Shown here piece by piece: positions 33,793-43,901 of a stretch of 64,000 bases of DNA. The notes beneath the pieces are model-generated. The model worked only from the letters and a program-made list of their open reading frames with translations, did no database searches and was not told where the DNA came from. Source of the stretch: Candidatus Villigracilis proximus (GTDB lineage: Bacteria > Chloroflexota > Anaerolineae > Anaerolineales > Villigracilaceae); contig JADKBB010000004.1 of assembly GCA_016715195.1 (NCBI GenBank), positions 135,508 through 199,507 of the forward strand, written 5' to 3'. Position 1 is the first letter of the stretch, and every line of letters starts with the position of its first letter. The translations under genes were made by a program, and so were the position numbers.

Positions 33793-36426
33793 TTATGAAT
33801 CCTTCGGCGCGATCACCACGCGGAAGCCAAGATCATCATTGAACATTAACGGGATCGACCAGTTGCAAAACGATGAACGCGCGAACCATTGATATCCGAT
33901 CCATGAACCGCCGCGCACGATGCGATATTTTTTATCTTCATCATACCAGGAGCGGGTCCACTCCCAAATATTGCCGCTCATATCCCACGCGCCATCAGGG
34001 CTGACGCCCTGCGGAAATGTACAAACTGCGGTTGTGCCGCCCAGCCCCGAACCGGTCGAGTCACTATCCCATGTATTCGCGGCGGCTTTATCAAACCCTT
34101 CGCCCCAGGGATATTCACGCCCATCTGCGCCGCGCGAGGCACGCTCCCATTCATCGTCGCGAGGCAGGCGAATGGTGTATCCCTCAGGCACGGCCACGAT
34201 CTTTTTGGAAAGCCAGTTGCAATAGGCTTCCACTTCAAACCAGTTCACGCCCACGATCGGCACGATCGGATTGCTCAACTCAATGCTATGCCAGTAATAG
34301 GGTGTATTGCGTTTCGCAAGCGGACGATGTTCCAGCCAATCATGCACCACAGCTTCAAGTGTGCGCGAATCATACTTGCCTGTGCGCCACTCCCAGCCAT
34401 CATGACTCCAGTATTCCTGTGTTTGATATCCATCTTCTTTAACAAATCGCGCAAACTGGATGTTGGTAACAGGATACTTGCCGATGAAATACATATACGG
34501 GATTTCTTTCGTATCTTTCTTAACCCCGGCCTGATACTCGCCCGCAGGAATTTCCGCAAACCGATCAAGATCTCCCGGGCGCCACCCAAGCCTGCCCAGC
34601 AGCAAACTGGCATGACGCCGCAACTCAGGACGGATCTCGCCATCCTGCATGGTGGTCAACAATGCTTGAATAACATATTCCTTGCTTTGCAGAGAGACAC
34701 CACCAGGCCAGGTATCGAGCACGGCATCACCAGCCAGTACCACCGCTTCGCCGGGAGGCCCGGGTTGATTATTGACCAACGCCTCAACTACTTCTCCTGC
34801 GACTTTCGGAAGTTGCTGGCGAATGCCAAGATAGCCAATGGTCAGCAAAGTCACTTCACGCCAGGCCTGCTCCCCCACATGTGCCGACAATGTTTCAATG
34901 ATCGGCGCGGCGTTGCCCTGCCCCATCAATGCGAGCGCAACGGCTGCCAGATATTCTTCAAAGGTTAAGTGAATAAATCCGTATTCACCGGGGCCGCGCT
35001 CAAGCAGCAGCGCGGCATGTTCACGCACATCTGTTAGAAACTGGCGCGCCGCCTGATGTGGAGAGGCCTCATTGCGCTCCATAAAAAGTTCTTCAAGTTT
35101 GCGGCGCATATCTTCACGCCCCACCAACCCTACACCCGGGCTGACTTCATGCATCCACAATGCAAGCGGGGCGAGGATGCGCACAGTTTGCAATTCATCA
35201 ATATCACGGCCGGGGGCACGTCCGCTTAAACTGCGGGCGCGATTCCAGGTGGAAAGCAAAGTGTTTACATATTGATCGTAAAGCTGCACCCGGCGTTCAG
35301 GAAGCGAAACGCCCTGCCGCTTCATCAAAGCCAGAATGGTCAACAGCAGCGGCGTGGATGCCAATTGCCGCACACCAGGATTCTGTTGAATCGAATCAAG
35401 CAGTTCGCGGCGGTCTGTTTCCGCATCTGCCTGCGCGATGGCAGTGTTACCCTGCGCCTGTTTTTCCAGCGCGGTGGTCCAGTGTTTAATAAATTCTTCG
35501 ATCTCATCTTCTTCAAAATCCACGATGGTACATTCGACAAGGTCTTCCGCCGAAGGCCGCACCGCGCGATAGCCCACCACACGACTGGTCAATACAAATT
35601 TATTACCTTCACGGCGATGGAAGGCAAAAAAGTCAACCACACGCTCAACGACTGTGTTCCGCATATTAATATCGCGCACTTCGTCGAGACCATCAAGCAG
35701 AATCAGCGCCCGGCCAACTTTCAGAGCTTCACTTAACATCGCGCCAACAGGCAAGTCCGCGCCGATGCCCGCAAAATATTCGGCGATGAAATCATCAAGG
35801 CGAATATCTCTTGTTTGAAGTGCATTCGCAAATGCTGCCAACGGCAATAGAATGGGTAAATAATCGTTAAGACCAATCTTGACGCCTTCGCCGCGCGCAA
35901 GGCGTAATGCCAGATATTTTACAAAGGTGGTCTTGCCGGCGCCGGGGTCACCCAACACGATCACACCCGAATGCTGTTGTAAAACTTTCAAAAGCGGAAC
36001 AGGCTCACCAAAATGTAAAAGCTCCTGTTCATCGTTGGTGATGTCACGACCTGCCAGACTGATATCACGTTTCCATGTATCACCTTCGGGTAATTCCATG
36101 CGCGCTTTAAGCGGCACATAAAGATCAAGAAGTTTTAGCTTTAACGGGACACGGTCTGAGATGCCCATGCCTTTTAAGCTAAGGTAATAATGGCGGTCGG
36201 TCAGGTAGCCGAGATAGGCTGCCGTAGCCTCGCGCAATTTCTCAGCAGGCATGGCAGGTTGCAGGTCACGCCAGAAGCGATCGGCGAGGACGATGGTCTG
36301 TCCATGAATGATGGCGCTGTCTGTTACAGATCCGCCAACAGCAATACTCTGGTCGCCCGTCTGAATTTCCTGATCGGGTTCGGCTTGTTTGGTTGTCTTC
36401 TTTGAAGGGGTTTTCTTTTCTGTCAT
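33793..36426 (-). CDS. NACHT NTPase with C-terminal FGE-sulfatase (SUMF1-like) domain
   Basis: An 877-residue intact protein. The N-terminus has the glycine motif shared with its downstream partner. The NACHT NTPase spans about residues 150-330: Walker A GDPGAGKTTFVKYLA, Walker B ALILLDGLDEV, LTSRVVGYR. A helical region follows (FIHLTFEEYLAAVALALMGQ). From about 625 comes a formylglycine-generating-enzyme fold (GKYPVTNIQFARFV, VNWFEVEAYCNWLS, RLPRDDEWERASRG, GNIWEWTRSWYDED, ending NDDLGFRVV). The active-site cysteine pair of true FGE is not evident: the segment after RGGSW reads IGYQWFARSSFCNW, so a binding rather than catalytic role is likely. NLR-like architecture suggests signalling or anti-phage defence (inference). 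Confidence 0.88.
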   Translation of the reverse strand: MTEKKTPSKKTTKQAEPDQEIQTGDQSIAVGGSVTDSAIIHGQTIVLADRFWRDLQPAMPAEKLREATAAYLGYLTDRHYYLSLKGMGISDRVPLKLKLLDLYVPLKARMELPEGDTWKRDISLAGRDITNDEQELLHFGEPVPLLKVLQQHSGVIVLGDPGAGKTTFVKYLALRLARGEGVKIGLNDYLPILLPLAAFANALQTRDIRLDDFIAEYFAGIGADLPVGAMLSEALKVGRALILLDGLDEVRDINMRNTVVERVVDFFAFHRREGNKFVLTSRVVGYRAVRPSAEDLVECTIVDFEEDEIEEFIKHWTTALEKQAQGNTAIAQADAETDRRELLDSIQQNPGVRQLASTPLLLTILALMKRQGVSLPERRVQLYDQYVNTLLSTWNRARSLSGRAPGRDIDELQTVRILAPLALWMHEVSPGVGLVGREDMRRKLEELFMERNEASPHQAARQFLTDVREHAALLLERGPGEYGFIHLTFEEYLAAVALALMGQGNAAPIIETLSAHVGEQAWREVTLLTIGYLGIRQQLPKVAGEVVEALVNNQPGPPGEAVVLAGDAVLDTWPGGVSLQSKEYVIQALLTTMQDGEIRPELRRHASLLLGRLGWRPGDLDRFAEIPAGEYQAGVKKDTKEIPYMYFIGKYPVTNIQFARFVKEDGYQTQEYWSHDGWEWRTGKYDSRTLEAVVHDWLEHRPLAKRNTPYYWHSIELSNPIVPIVGVNWFEVEAYCNWLSKKIVAVPEGYTIRLPRDDEWERASRGADGREYPWGEGFDKAAANTWDSDSTGSGLGGTTAVCTFPQGVSPDGAWDMSGNIWEWTRSWYDEDKKYRIVRGGSWIGYQWFARSSFCNWSIPLMFNDDLGFRVVIAPKDS

Positions 36427-36558
36427 ACCCTGCCTCGTTGATTATTCAGGCAGTATACAGTAAATCCAAAAAACTGGTGTTAACCAAATTGCAAGGCAGC
36501 TTCTTTTCGACATGAAATCCCGCTAAAAAGCTGAAATAAGTTGTATATATGTAAAAAA

Positions 36559-36586
36559 CGAAGCCCGCTCTATGAGACGGGCTTCG
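36559..36586 (-). terminator. Intrinsic terminator of the HK-FIST operon
   Basis: The 9-bp stem cgaagcccg/cgggcttcg is followed on the minus strand by ttttttac, 30 bp past the FIST gene stop. The short gap to 36426 holds nothing else. Confidence 0.88.
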
Positions 36587-36615
36587 AGATTGGGTTGTGC
36601 CAGCCGGTTTGTAGA

Positions 36616-37773
36616 TCAGGATGGGTTTGGCTCTCCAAATACAATGACAAGAATATGTTGATTTAAGAACTTGGGTATGGAGTCAGTTGTTGGTGCGATC
36701 TGCCCCAATGTATAACCACCTGCGATGGGAATTTTTGTTCCCAAAATATCCTGCACAGCGGCGATCTCGATGCCGGGCTGGGCTTTAAGCAGCATTTGCC
36801 ATGCAATGTCCACCAGGACAAGTGCGAAAGCCGGCTTTGCATCACCAAGTTGTAATAAGGCTTGCTGTGTCGCCTGACGCGCAGCACGTTCACAGGCCAC
36901 ACGGCTCCCCACCAAAAGATAGGCGTCAATACCATCACGGATGTTGGCATTCATGCGAAAACTGCCATCGGCTTCAACACGGATCGGAGACCGCACGACC
37001 AGGTCTTCTCCCTGTTCCACGCCAAGCGGATATAAACGCGCAAGGTAATTCAAAGGCGGGAAGGCCCAATCACGTGCTGGGTAACCAAAAAGTCCGGCAT
37101 AAGTTTCGGATGCAGGACGGCCGTCCAATGTACGCAGCCAGAAGCCGCGAGAACGCGTCACACGAAACTGGCTTCCCACCGGGTCCCAACCGTGATCGTA
37201 CCCAATTCCTATTTTTATATTCCCACGCAGAAAAGCAGCAACCAAACCACCCGTGCCGGTTTGAGTGCCAGCCATTTGATACGTGTTGCCTGTATGCAGG
37301 TCACCACTTGAAAGCCCGCCAGTGATATGCAAACCCGGTGTGACCGCGCTGCAAAACTGCTCGGCATCTCCATTGAATCCATCGGCAAAGAAAAGCAGGG
37401 ATTGTCGTTCCACCCGCGCTGCGGCATGTTGCGCAACCTTTGTAGCGGTTTCACGTCCAGACTGGGCGTACCCCGGGAACCACATTGTTTCCGCTTGAAA
37501 ATCGCCGCTTATAAGTGCAACCACAACCGAGTGCGGAGTTTGACCTTCCTGGGTAAATCCGGCGGGAGAGCTAAAGCCAAGCATGGGAATTTCACCCAAC
37601 AAACTGCTGACACCGCTCAACACTTCACGCGCCTGATATTGATGCGAAGAGATGACCAGAGCAAGCCCCGGCGCGTTTACACCCATGCGATTTAATGCTT
37701 GATGTGCAGCTTGTAAACCAGCCTCACGCCCATCCAGTGCCTGTGCAGAACCTACAGATGAAAACAATGTCAT
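36616..37773 (-). CDS. FIST-domain protein (FIST_N + FIST_C)
   Basis: A 385-residue soluble protein made of the two FIST halves. The N-part has ALVISSHQYQ, MLGFSSPAGF and LLFFADGFNGDAEQFC near residues 40-140, then ITGGLSSGD. The C-part has GFWLRTLDGRPASETYAGLF near 215 and ends with IPIAGGYTLGQIAP. FIST domains are thought to sense small molecules such as amino acids upstream of kinases or cyclases. Here the gene starts 9 bp after the stop of the giant histidine kinase, so it may supply the sensory input as a separate subunit (inference). Confidence 0.85.
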   Translation of the reverse strand: MTLFSSVGSAQALDGREAGLQAAHQALNRMGVNAPGLALVISSHQYQAREVLSGVSSLLGEIPMLGFSSPAGFTQEGQTPHSVVVALISGDFQAETMWFPGYAQSGRETATKVAQHAAARVERQSLLFFADGFNGDAEQFCSAVTPGLHITGGLSSGDLHTGNTYQMAGTQTGTGGLVAAFLRGNIKIGIGYDHGWDPVGSQFRVTRSRGFWLRTLDGRPASETYAGLFGYPARDWAFPPLNYLARLYPLGVEQGEDLVVRSPIRVEADGSFRMNANIRDGIDAYLLVGSRVACERAARQATQQALLQLGDAKPAFALVLVDIAWQMLLKAQPGIEIAAVQDILGTKIPIAGGYTLGQIAPTTDSIPKFLNQHILVIVFGEPNPS

Positions 37774-37782
37774 AACGCCTCG

Positions 37783-40700
37783 CTACTCTTCTGCAACCGG
37801 AACTGTGATGTGGAAAGTGGTGCCTTTACGAAACTCGCTTTCAAACCAAATTTTACCGCCTTGCATTTCAACCAAACTCTTCGTAATGTTCAAACCCAAC
37901 CCAGTGCCGGGAGACTTAAGCGCTTCTGGATCGTCAGAGCGGAAAAATTTCTGGAACATCTTTTCCTGATCTTCGGGACTCATCCCCAACCCATCATCTT
38001 TGACCCAAAGGTGAATCACACGTGCTGCGCCTTCAGCATCCCATTGGTTCGCAGATTCCTCTGCGCCAATCTGCAGGGTGCCGCCTTCCGGCGTATATTT
38101 ATAAGAGTTGCTGAGTAAATTAACGAGCACCTGAATAACACGCATTCGATCCGCCCACATCAGGGATAATTTTTCAGGCAATACGATTTTCAATATCTGT
38201 TTTTTATCTTCGATCTGGCGCTTGAGGGAACGAACTGTGTCATCAATCACCGGGGCTACTTCAGTTGCCTTATATTCAAGACGCAAACGTCCCGCTTCGA
38301 TCTTGGAGTTATCATTAAGATCCGAAACCAGTGTAGACATACGCTCCACATTGGATTTGATCGTATGTAGAAAATTAGTCTGCATATCATTGATCGGGCC
38401 TACAGCCCCGCCAGCCATTAATTCAGTATAGCCTTTAATGGAGGTCATCGGGTTTTTCAACTCGTGCGCCACAAACGAAACAAAGTCACTCTTGGCAAGA
38501 TTCGCGCGCTGAACTTCTCCAAATAGCTGCGCATTGGAAATGGCAATGGCGGCATGATCGGTAAGACGGGTTAGAAATGCAATATCCACCTGCGAGTCAC
38601 TTGTGCTTTCCAAATGAAGGAGACCGATGACTGCGGTTTCACGTCGGATGGGGATGATCATTTGTGTGTGCGCAGTGGGAGTCAATTTTTCCCGTGAAGC
38701 AGAAACTGACAATCGCTGAGGCTGACCGGTTTCCACAGCCAACAGCATGGCGGGCAATTCGATCTTCATGGTTTGATCAGGCAGATTTTCCATGCGTTCG
38801 TCAAATCCCTGATGTGCCATAACGCGCAGTTTATCTTCATCCAACATTCCGATCAGTCCCGCATCAGCATCAGATTGACGTAAGGCCCAATCCAGTGTGA
38901 TGCGCATGGCGCGGTCCATTTCAAGGCTGGCGTTCAACTCACGGTCAATACGCTGCATAACCGAAAGTTCTTCGACGCGCGCCGCCAACTCTTGATCTGT
39001 CAATGTATAAAGACGCGCGTTCTCAATCGCCACCGCCGCCTGACCTGCAAAGGCGGTGAGCAGGGTTTGGTCGTCCTCTACAAAAGGCAGGCCGTCTCTA
39101 CGGTTGATGACTTCAATAACTCCGGTGACTCGATCTTTTACCTGCAAGGGGACAGCCATCAATGCGCGGCTGATAAAACCTGTCTGCTGATCGATTCCGC
39201 CGAAACGGGAGTTGGAGCGCTGTTCTTCATTTTCAATCATCGGCCTGCGCATTTGTACTGCGCGTCCCACAATCCCTGTCCCTGGCGGCAGGCGCTGACC
39301 GATCAAGTTTGCTGCGACAGGTCCCACAGTAACCTTAAAGACCAATTCACCTGTCTGTTCATCCACGAGGAATAAGCTACCCGCTTCACAATTCAAAATA
39401 CCAACGGCATTCTCAAGAATATTTTGAAGCAAAGGTCCCAGTTCAAGCGTGGATGTGAGCTGCCGTGTAATTTCATTTAATGTGGAGAGTTGATGGGCGC
39501 GTTGTTGAGTCTCTTCAAGCAGACGCGCTTTCACGATCGCGCCCGCAGTTTGATCTGCAATCGCCTGCAATAGCTCAAGCTGTCCACGGGTGTAGGCGGT
39601 GGCTCCGTCATGACTGCCAATACTAAGCGCGCCAATGGATTTGGCACCCGCGTTAAGCGGCACACCCATCCATGCAAATACATTATCGAGGATCGGCGTC
39701 AGACTGCGCGCCTGACATTCACGAATGTAATCCTGTGTAATGATCTGGCGGCTTTTATTAATGACTTCAGGGCTGAGGCCGGTGCTGATCGAAAATGGTA
39801 AATTCTCACGCTCGGGAATACGTTCGTTATTCTCAACACAAAAGCCGTAATAGTAGTAATCATTGCCTTCGTTATAAAGTGTAATGTGAAAATGAGTGGT
39901 GGGGATGATCTGTGCGGTTTGGGCATAGATCAACTCAAGTACATCGTCAAAGGTCAATGTAACGTTCACGCCTTGCGAGACACGAGTCAACGCATTCATT
40001 TCCTGAATGCGGCGTTCCAGATGGGCCACGGTCTGCACTCGTTCAATTGCAACAGAAGCCTGGTCACAAATATTTTCAAGGAAGCGCAGGTCACGCGGAG
40101 CATATGCCTGTCCCGACAAGCGCGCGCCCAAGGCCAGCCAGCCGTTTGCACGGTCTTTGCCGGGTAAAACAACGAACAAACGCGCACCGAGTAAAGCAAG
40201 CCGCGATTGTTCTGATTGCAGTGAATCGGGCAGAGAAGAAGCATTGTCTAAATACAGCGGCAGGCGTTCATTTTGAAAATATTGCGCAAATGTACTGGTG
40301 GCTGTGAACCGAATATCGCTTGTGGGGCGGTGATCCTCTGAGGGAAGGGCGGCGAAAAAGTCGTTGAGAGAATCATATGTGTAGACGTGGATCCTGCTCG
40401 GGCTTAAGGTGGATGCGATCTGTTCGCGCAGAATCAGGCCGATCGTGTTGAGGTCCAATGCTGTGGTAAGTTTGCGGGAAAAATCCTGAAGCTGTTCCGC
40501 GAAAGCGCGCTCGCCACGGAAGAACACAGTATCCACCAACGATTGCAAACGCGTGCGAAGCGGTTCAAGTACGATGACCAGTAGAAAAATAAAACCACCC
40601 ACCAGATAAACATTATTCGAAGGCAGGTTGGTATTCAACATAAAGCTGATGCCTGTAACGAGCAGGGCGTATCCGCTTACGACCGATACGGTAAGGAGTG

Positions 40701-41802
40701 CATACATCACCCCGCGCCGTACCAGATCATCTGTACGCAGAAACTTAAAGCGCATGATGTTGTAACCGATCACAACCGGGAAGATGATCACTGGCAGAAA
40801 CAAATAGGGCGAAAAATTAAGAGCCAGCACACCGCCCAGGGCAAGCCAGATACTTAGCGGAGTAAAAGAAACCACTGTGCCAATAAGAATTGCACGCGAT
40901 TGGGTTTTCACGACCGGGGACTGCGCGTAAAAGGCATAATATAAATTTGCGCCAATAAGAAACAGGACACTTAACGCGACAAATATATAAATAGTTCTCC
41001 AACTTCCAATGTAAGCTGTTGGATCGTTAAAGTTAAACAGTGTTGGAGTTGCAAAAAGCGCCAGCATCACCCCGGTAAACAATCCGACCCATCGCAGGTA
41101 TGGATAGCTAACCAACAAACGCGGACTCTGCGGAAATGAAAGTCCAAGCGCTACCATAGCCCCGCCCGCAATTGCGCAACCGAACGTCCAAACGGTTGTA
41201 AATTCGTGCGTTGTTGTAAGATTAAACAAAGCCCCTGTGGCAATGGCAACAGAGGATGCAAAAAGTGAAAACGCGCGTCCAGCAGGTTCGTTGCGTCGCA
41301 AGCCAAAAATCCACAGACTGACGATCAAAAAAATAAAACTAATAACAGTGGGAACAACCAGATACAGGGTGATGCTTTCTGATGGGAACAAATTTAACTT
41401 TATATTCAGATCACGCGTTTCTCCATTGACAAAATGCACTGTGATCGGAATGGTTTCCCCAGGGAAAAAGTTGCCTTTTATTACCTTGCTGACATCTGCA
41501 TGACTCTGAACCGGCACATGATTCACCGCAACCAGTTGATCGCCACTGGATACCAACGCGTTCAATTCCCAGGCGCTCCCCTTTTGAACAGGGCCGGTAT
41601 CATTAAATACCAATGTGTGTTCATAAAAAGAACCAATGAATGGCTCCTTCACCCATCCAACTGCCAGATAAATGCCTGCAAAAAAAACGAACAAGGCAAC
41701 AACTTGATAAACAAGCACAATACCGGCGAGAATATTGGTGAGATGCCTATTAACGGGCATCGCTTTTTGAAGCATACTGGGTTGCAATTCCTGAGCGCTC
41801 AT
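37783..41802 (-). CDS. Giant membrane histidine kinase (PDZ-like, multi-TM, GAF repeats)
   Basis: A 1,339-residue kinase with an intact frame. Residues 25-50 form a TM helix. Residues 75-165 are extracytoplasmic and look PDZ-like (SSGDQLVAVNHVPVQSHADV). Seven or eight TM helices lie at about 170-445. Then come about four GAF-like modules, introduced by phrases such as ALDLNTIGLILREQIAS, NVTLTFDDVLELIYAQ, TLELGPLLQNILENAVG and SLEMDRAMRITLDWALR. The kinase core ends the chain: HisKA with FVAHELKNPMTSIKGYTELM (H near 1110) and HATPase_c (LVNLLSNSYKYTPEGG, DDGLGMSPED, GTGLGLNITKSLVEM). No response regulator is next to it; the FIST gene follows instead. The promoter is not clear and no Shine-Dalgarno sequence is seen. 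Confidence 0.88.
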   Translation of the reverse strand: MSAQELQPSMLQKAMPVNRHLTNILAGIVLVYQVVALFVFFAGIYLAVGWVKEPFIGSFYEHTLVFNDTGPVQKGSAWELNALVSSGDQLVAVNHVPVQSHADVSKVIKGNFFPGETIPITVHFVNGETRDLNIKLNLFPSESITLYLVVPTVISFIFLIVSLWIFGLRRNEPAGRAFSLFASSVAIATGALFNLTTTHEFTTVWTFGCAIAGGAMVALGLSFPQSPRLLVSYPYLRWVGLFTGVMLALFATPTLFNFNDPTAYIGSWRTIYIFVALSVLFLIGANLYYAFYAQSPVVKTQSRAILIGTVVSFTPLSIWLALGGVLALNFSPYLFLPVIIFPVVIGYNIMRFKFLRTDDLVRRGVMYALLTVSVVSGYALLVTGISFMLNTNLPSNNVYLVGGFIFLLVIVLEPLRTRLQSLVDTVFFRGERAFAEQLQDFSRKLTTALDLNTIGLILREQIASTLSPSRIHVYTYDSLNDFFAALPSEDHRPTSDIRFTATSTFAQYFQNERLPLYLDNASSLPDSLQSEQSRLALLGARLFVVLPGKDRANGWLALGARLSGQAYAPRDLRFLENICDQASVAIERVQTVAHLERRIQEMNALTRVSQGVNVTLTFDDVLELIYAQTAQIIPTTHFHITLYNEGNDYYYYGFCVENNERIPERENLPFSISTGLSPEVINKSRQIITQDYIRECQARSLTPILDNVFAWMGVPLNAGAKSIGALSIGSHDGATAYTRGQLELLQAIADQTAGAIVKARLLEETQQRAHQLSTLNEITRQLTSTLELGPLLQNILENAVGILNCEAGSLFLVDEQTGELVFKVTVGPVAANLIGQRLPPGTGIVGRAVQMRRPMIENEEQRSNSRFGGIDQQTGFISRALMAVPLQVKDRVTGVIEVINRRDGLPFVEDDQTLLTAFAGQAAVAIENARLYTLTDQELAARVEELSVMQRIDRELNASLEMDRAMRITLDWALRQSDADAGLIGMLDEDKLRVMAHQGFDERMENLPDQTMKIELPAMLLAVETGQPQRLSVSASREKLTPTAHTQMIIPIRRETAVIGLLHLESTSDSQVDIAFLTRLTDHAAIAISNAQLFGEVQRANLAKSDFVSFVAHELKNPMTSIKGYTELMAGGAVGPINDMQTNFLHTIKSNVERMSTLVSDLNDNSKIEAGRLRLEYKATEVAPVIDDTVRSLKRQIEDKKQILKIVLPEKLSLMWADRMRVIQVLVNLLSNSYKYTPEGGTLQIGAEESANQWDAEGAARVIHLWVKDDGLGMSPEDQEKMFQKFFRSDDPEALKSPGTGLGLNITKSLVEMQGGKIWFESEFRKGTTFHITVPVAEE

Positions 41803-41873
41803 AGTGATGAGATTTTACACTACAACCACGACAACAGTGTATGGTACTTTCATAACAAAGAAGAAAGGCTGTG

Positions 41874-41909
41874 AACAAAAAAAGAGACCACAACTCGTGT
41901 GATCTCTTT
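41874..41909 (-). terminator. Intrinsic terminator of gyrB
   Basis: Arms aaagagaccaca and tgtgatctcttt (one G-U pair) are followed on the minus strand by a run of T. It lies 31 bp beyond the gyrB stop. Confidence 0.8.
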
Positions 41910-41939
41910 CAAATTCATCTTCTTTGAAAAGCCGGCTTG

Positions 41940-43871
41940 CTAAATATCCAAATTCCTTACACTCTTGGCATGAGTTTGGATGAACTTCTTTCGTGGGTCG
42001 ACTGCATCGCCCATGAGCATATCAAAGGTTCGGTCGGCTTCGGCAGCATCTTCCACCGTGACAAGAAGCAGGGTGCGATTGACCGGGTTCATAGTTGTTT
42101 CCCAAAGCTGCTCGGGGTTCATTTCACCGAGACCTTTATAGCGTTGGATGCCAACTTTATCACTGCCATACTCTTTAACTGACTTATCCTTCTCTTTGTC
42201 GCTATACGCATATTTAACTTGGTTCTTGTAAGCGATACGATACAAAGGCGGTTGAGCGATATACATGTGGCCGCCATCGATCAATTGCGGCATATAGCGG
42301 AAGAAGAATGTGAGCAGTAACGTGCGGATATGACTGCCGTCTACATCTGCGTCGGTCATGATAATTACACGTCCGTAGCGCAGCCCTTCGAGATCAAAGT
42401 TATCACCAACCCCTGTACCCAATGCTGAAATAAGCGATCTGACTTCGTTATTGCCAAGAATTTTATCGAGGCGGGCGCGTTCGGTATTGAGGATCTTACC
42501 GCGCAACGGAAGAATCGCCTGGAAGTGGCGGTCACGTCCCTGTTTGGCTGAACCACCCGCGGAATCACCTTCCACGATATAAAGCTCGGTCTTGGACGAA
42601 TCTCGTTCGGAGCAATCGGCCAATTTGCCGGGGAGTGTCAACGACTCAAGCGCAGACTTGCGGATGACGAGGTCGCGCGCCTTGCGGGCCGCATCACGCG
42701 CCCGGGCTGATGTGAGACACTTCGCGATGATCGCCTTCGCCGCCTGCGGATTCTCTTCGAGGAATGTGCTGAACGCCTCCCCCACCACTTGCGTGACATA
42801 GGTCTGCGCTTCAGGATTCATTAACTTGACTTTGGTCTGTGATTCAAATTGCGGATCGGGATGCTTGACAGAGACGATGGCGGTCAACCCTTCGCGCGTA
42901 TCGTCGCCGGAGAAGTTCGGGTCGGCATCCTTGAGCAGACCATTCTTGCGGGCGTAATCATTGACCACACGGGTCAGAGATGAACGCAACCCTGTGAGAT
43001 GCGTACCACCGTCAATGGTGTTGATGGTGTTGGCAAATGAATACACTGATTCAGTATAAGAATCTGTATATTGGATCGCGGCTTCAATGCCGATATTTTC
43101 AACTTCTTTTTCAACATGCACAACCGGATGAAGCCCATCACGGTTGCGATTCAGATAGCGGACGAATGCAGTGATGCCGCCTTCAAAGTAGAAGGTCATC
43201 TCACGGTCGGCGCGCTCATCAACGAATTTGATCGTCACGCCGCGAGTCACAAAGGACATTTCGCGGAAGCGTTGAACCAGCGTGTCAAAGCGGAAATCAA
43301 TATCTTCCGTAAAGATTTGCTTATCAAAGCGGAAGGTCTGCTTGGTGCCGGTTTCGTCCTTCACCTTGCCAATTTGTTTAATACTTCCTTGAGGCACACC
43401 GCGCTTATATTCCTGCCGCCAAATCTTGCCATCGCGTTTGATCTCTGTCGACATCCACTCTGAAAGAGCATTCACGGCACTAATACCCACGCCATGCAAA
43501 CCACCGGAGACTTTATATCCGCCGCCGCCAAATTTACCGCCGGCGCCGATCACGGTCATAACCACATCCACCGTTTCCATGGGTTTTCCGTTTGCATCCT
43601 TTTTTGTGGGATGCGGCCCCACCGGAATACCGCGGCCGTTGTCTTCAACTGTTAAGCTGCTATCGGCATGGATAATGATATTAATGGTATTACAGAAACC
43701 AGCCAACGCTTCATCGATCGCATTGTCAACGACTTCATAAACAAGGTGATGCAAGGCCTTAATATCCGTACCGCCTACATACATACCGGGGCGTTTACGC
43801 ACATGCTCAATACCTTCGAGCGCCTGAATGGAACTTACATCATAGTTTATTTTATTTTCTTTTTCTGCCAC
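41940..43871 (-). CDS. gyrB: DNA gyrase subunit B
   Basis: The ATPase subunit of the type IIA topoisomerase that supercoils DNA. The GTG start at 43871 was chosen because ggaggt lies five bases upstream; the frame runs on to a TTG at 43892 that overlaps that site. Motifs: GHKL ATPase (YEVVDNAIDEALAG, DNGRGIPVG, GGLHGVGISAVNAL), transducer (HLTGLRSSLTRV), and Toprim (YIVEGDSAGGSAKQGRDRHF, LRYGRVIIMTDADVDGSHIR) with the C-terminal RYKGLGEMNPEQLWETTMNP. At about 643 residues it has the usual length. It lies 30 bp after the membrane-protein gene at 43902. Confidence 0.95.
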   Translation of the reverse strand: MAEKENKINYDVSSIQALEGIEHVRKRPGMYVGGTDIKALHHLVYEVVDNAIDEALAGFCNTINIIIHADSSLTVEDNGRGIPVGPHPTKKDANGKPMETVDVVMTVIGAGGKFGGGGYKVSGGLHGVGISAVNALSEWMSTEIKRDGKIWRQEYKRGVPQGSIKQIGKVKDETGTKQTFRFDKQIFTEDIDFRFDTLVQRFREMSFVTRGVTIKFVDERADREMTFYFEGGITAFVRYLNRNRDGLHPVVHVEKEVENIGIEAAIQYTDSYTESVYSFANTINTIDGGTHLTGLRSSLTRVVNDYARKNGLLKDADPNFSGDDTREGLTAIVSVKHPDPQFESQTKVKLMNPEAQTYVTQVVGEAFSTFLEENPQAAKAIIAKCLTSARARDAARKARDLVIRKSALESLTLPGKLADCSERDSSKTELYIVEGDSAGGSAKQGRDRHFQAILPLRGKILNTERARLDKILGNNEVRSLISALGTGVGDNFDLEGLRYGRVIIMTDADVDGSHIRTLLLTFFFRYMPQLIDGGHMYIAQPPLYRIAYKNQVKYAYSDKEKDKSVKEYGSDKVGIQRYKGLGEMNPEQLWETTMNPVNRTLLLVTVEDAAEADRTFDMLMGDAVDPRKKFIQTHAKSVRNLDI

Positions 43872-43901
43872 AACAACCTCCAAAAAATTCAACCTTTGAA
43901 A

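Noticed and set aside
33793..36426. Diversity-generating retroelement acting on the FGE/C-type-lectin-like domain
   Set aside because: FGE-fold domains are common DGR targets, but no reverse transcriptase and no template repeat were seen anywhere in the window.
41940..43871. Replication origin near gyrB
   Set aside because: No dnaA, dnaN or recF gene and no cluster of DnaA boxes was found beside it.
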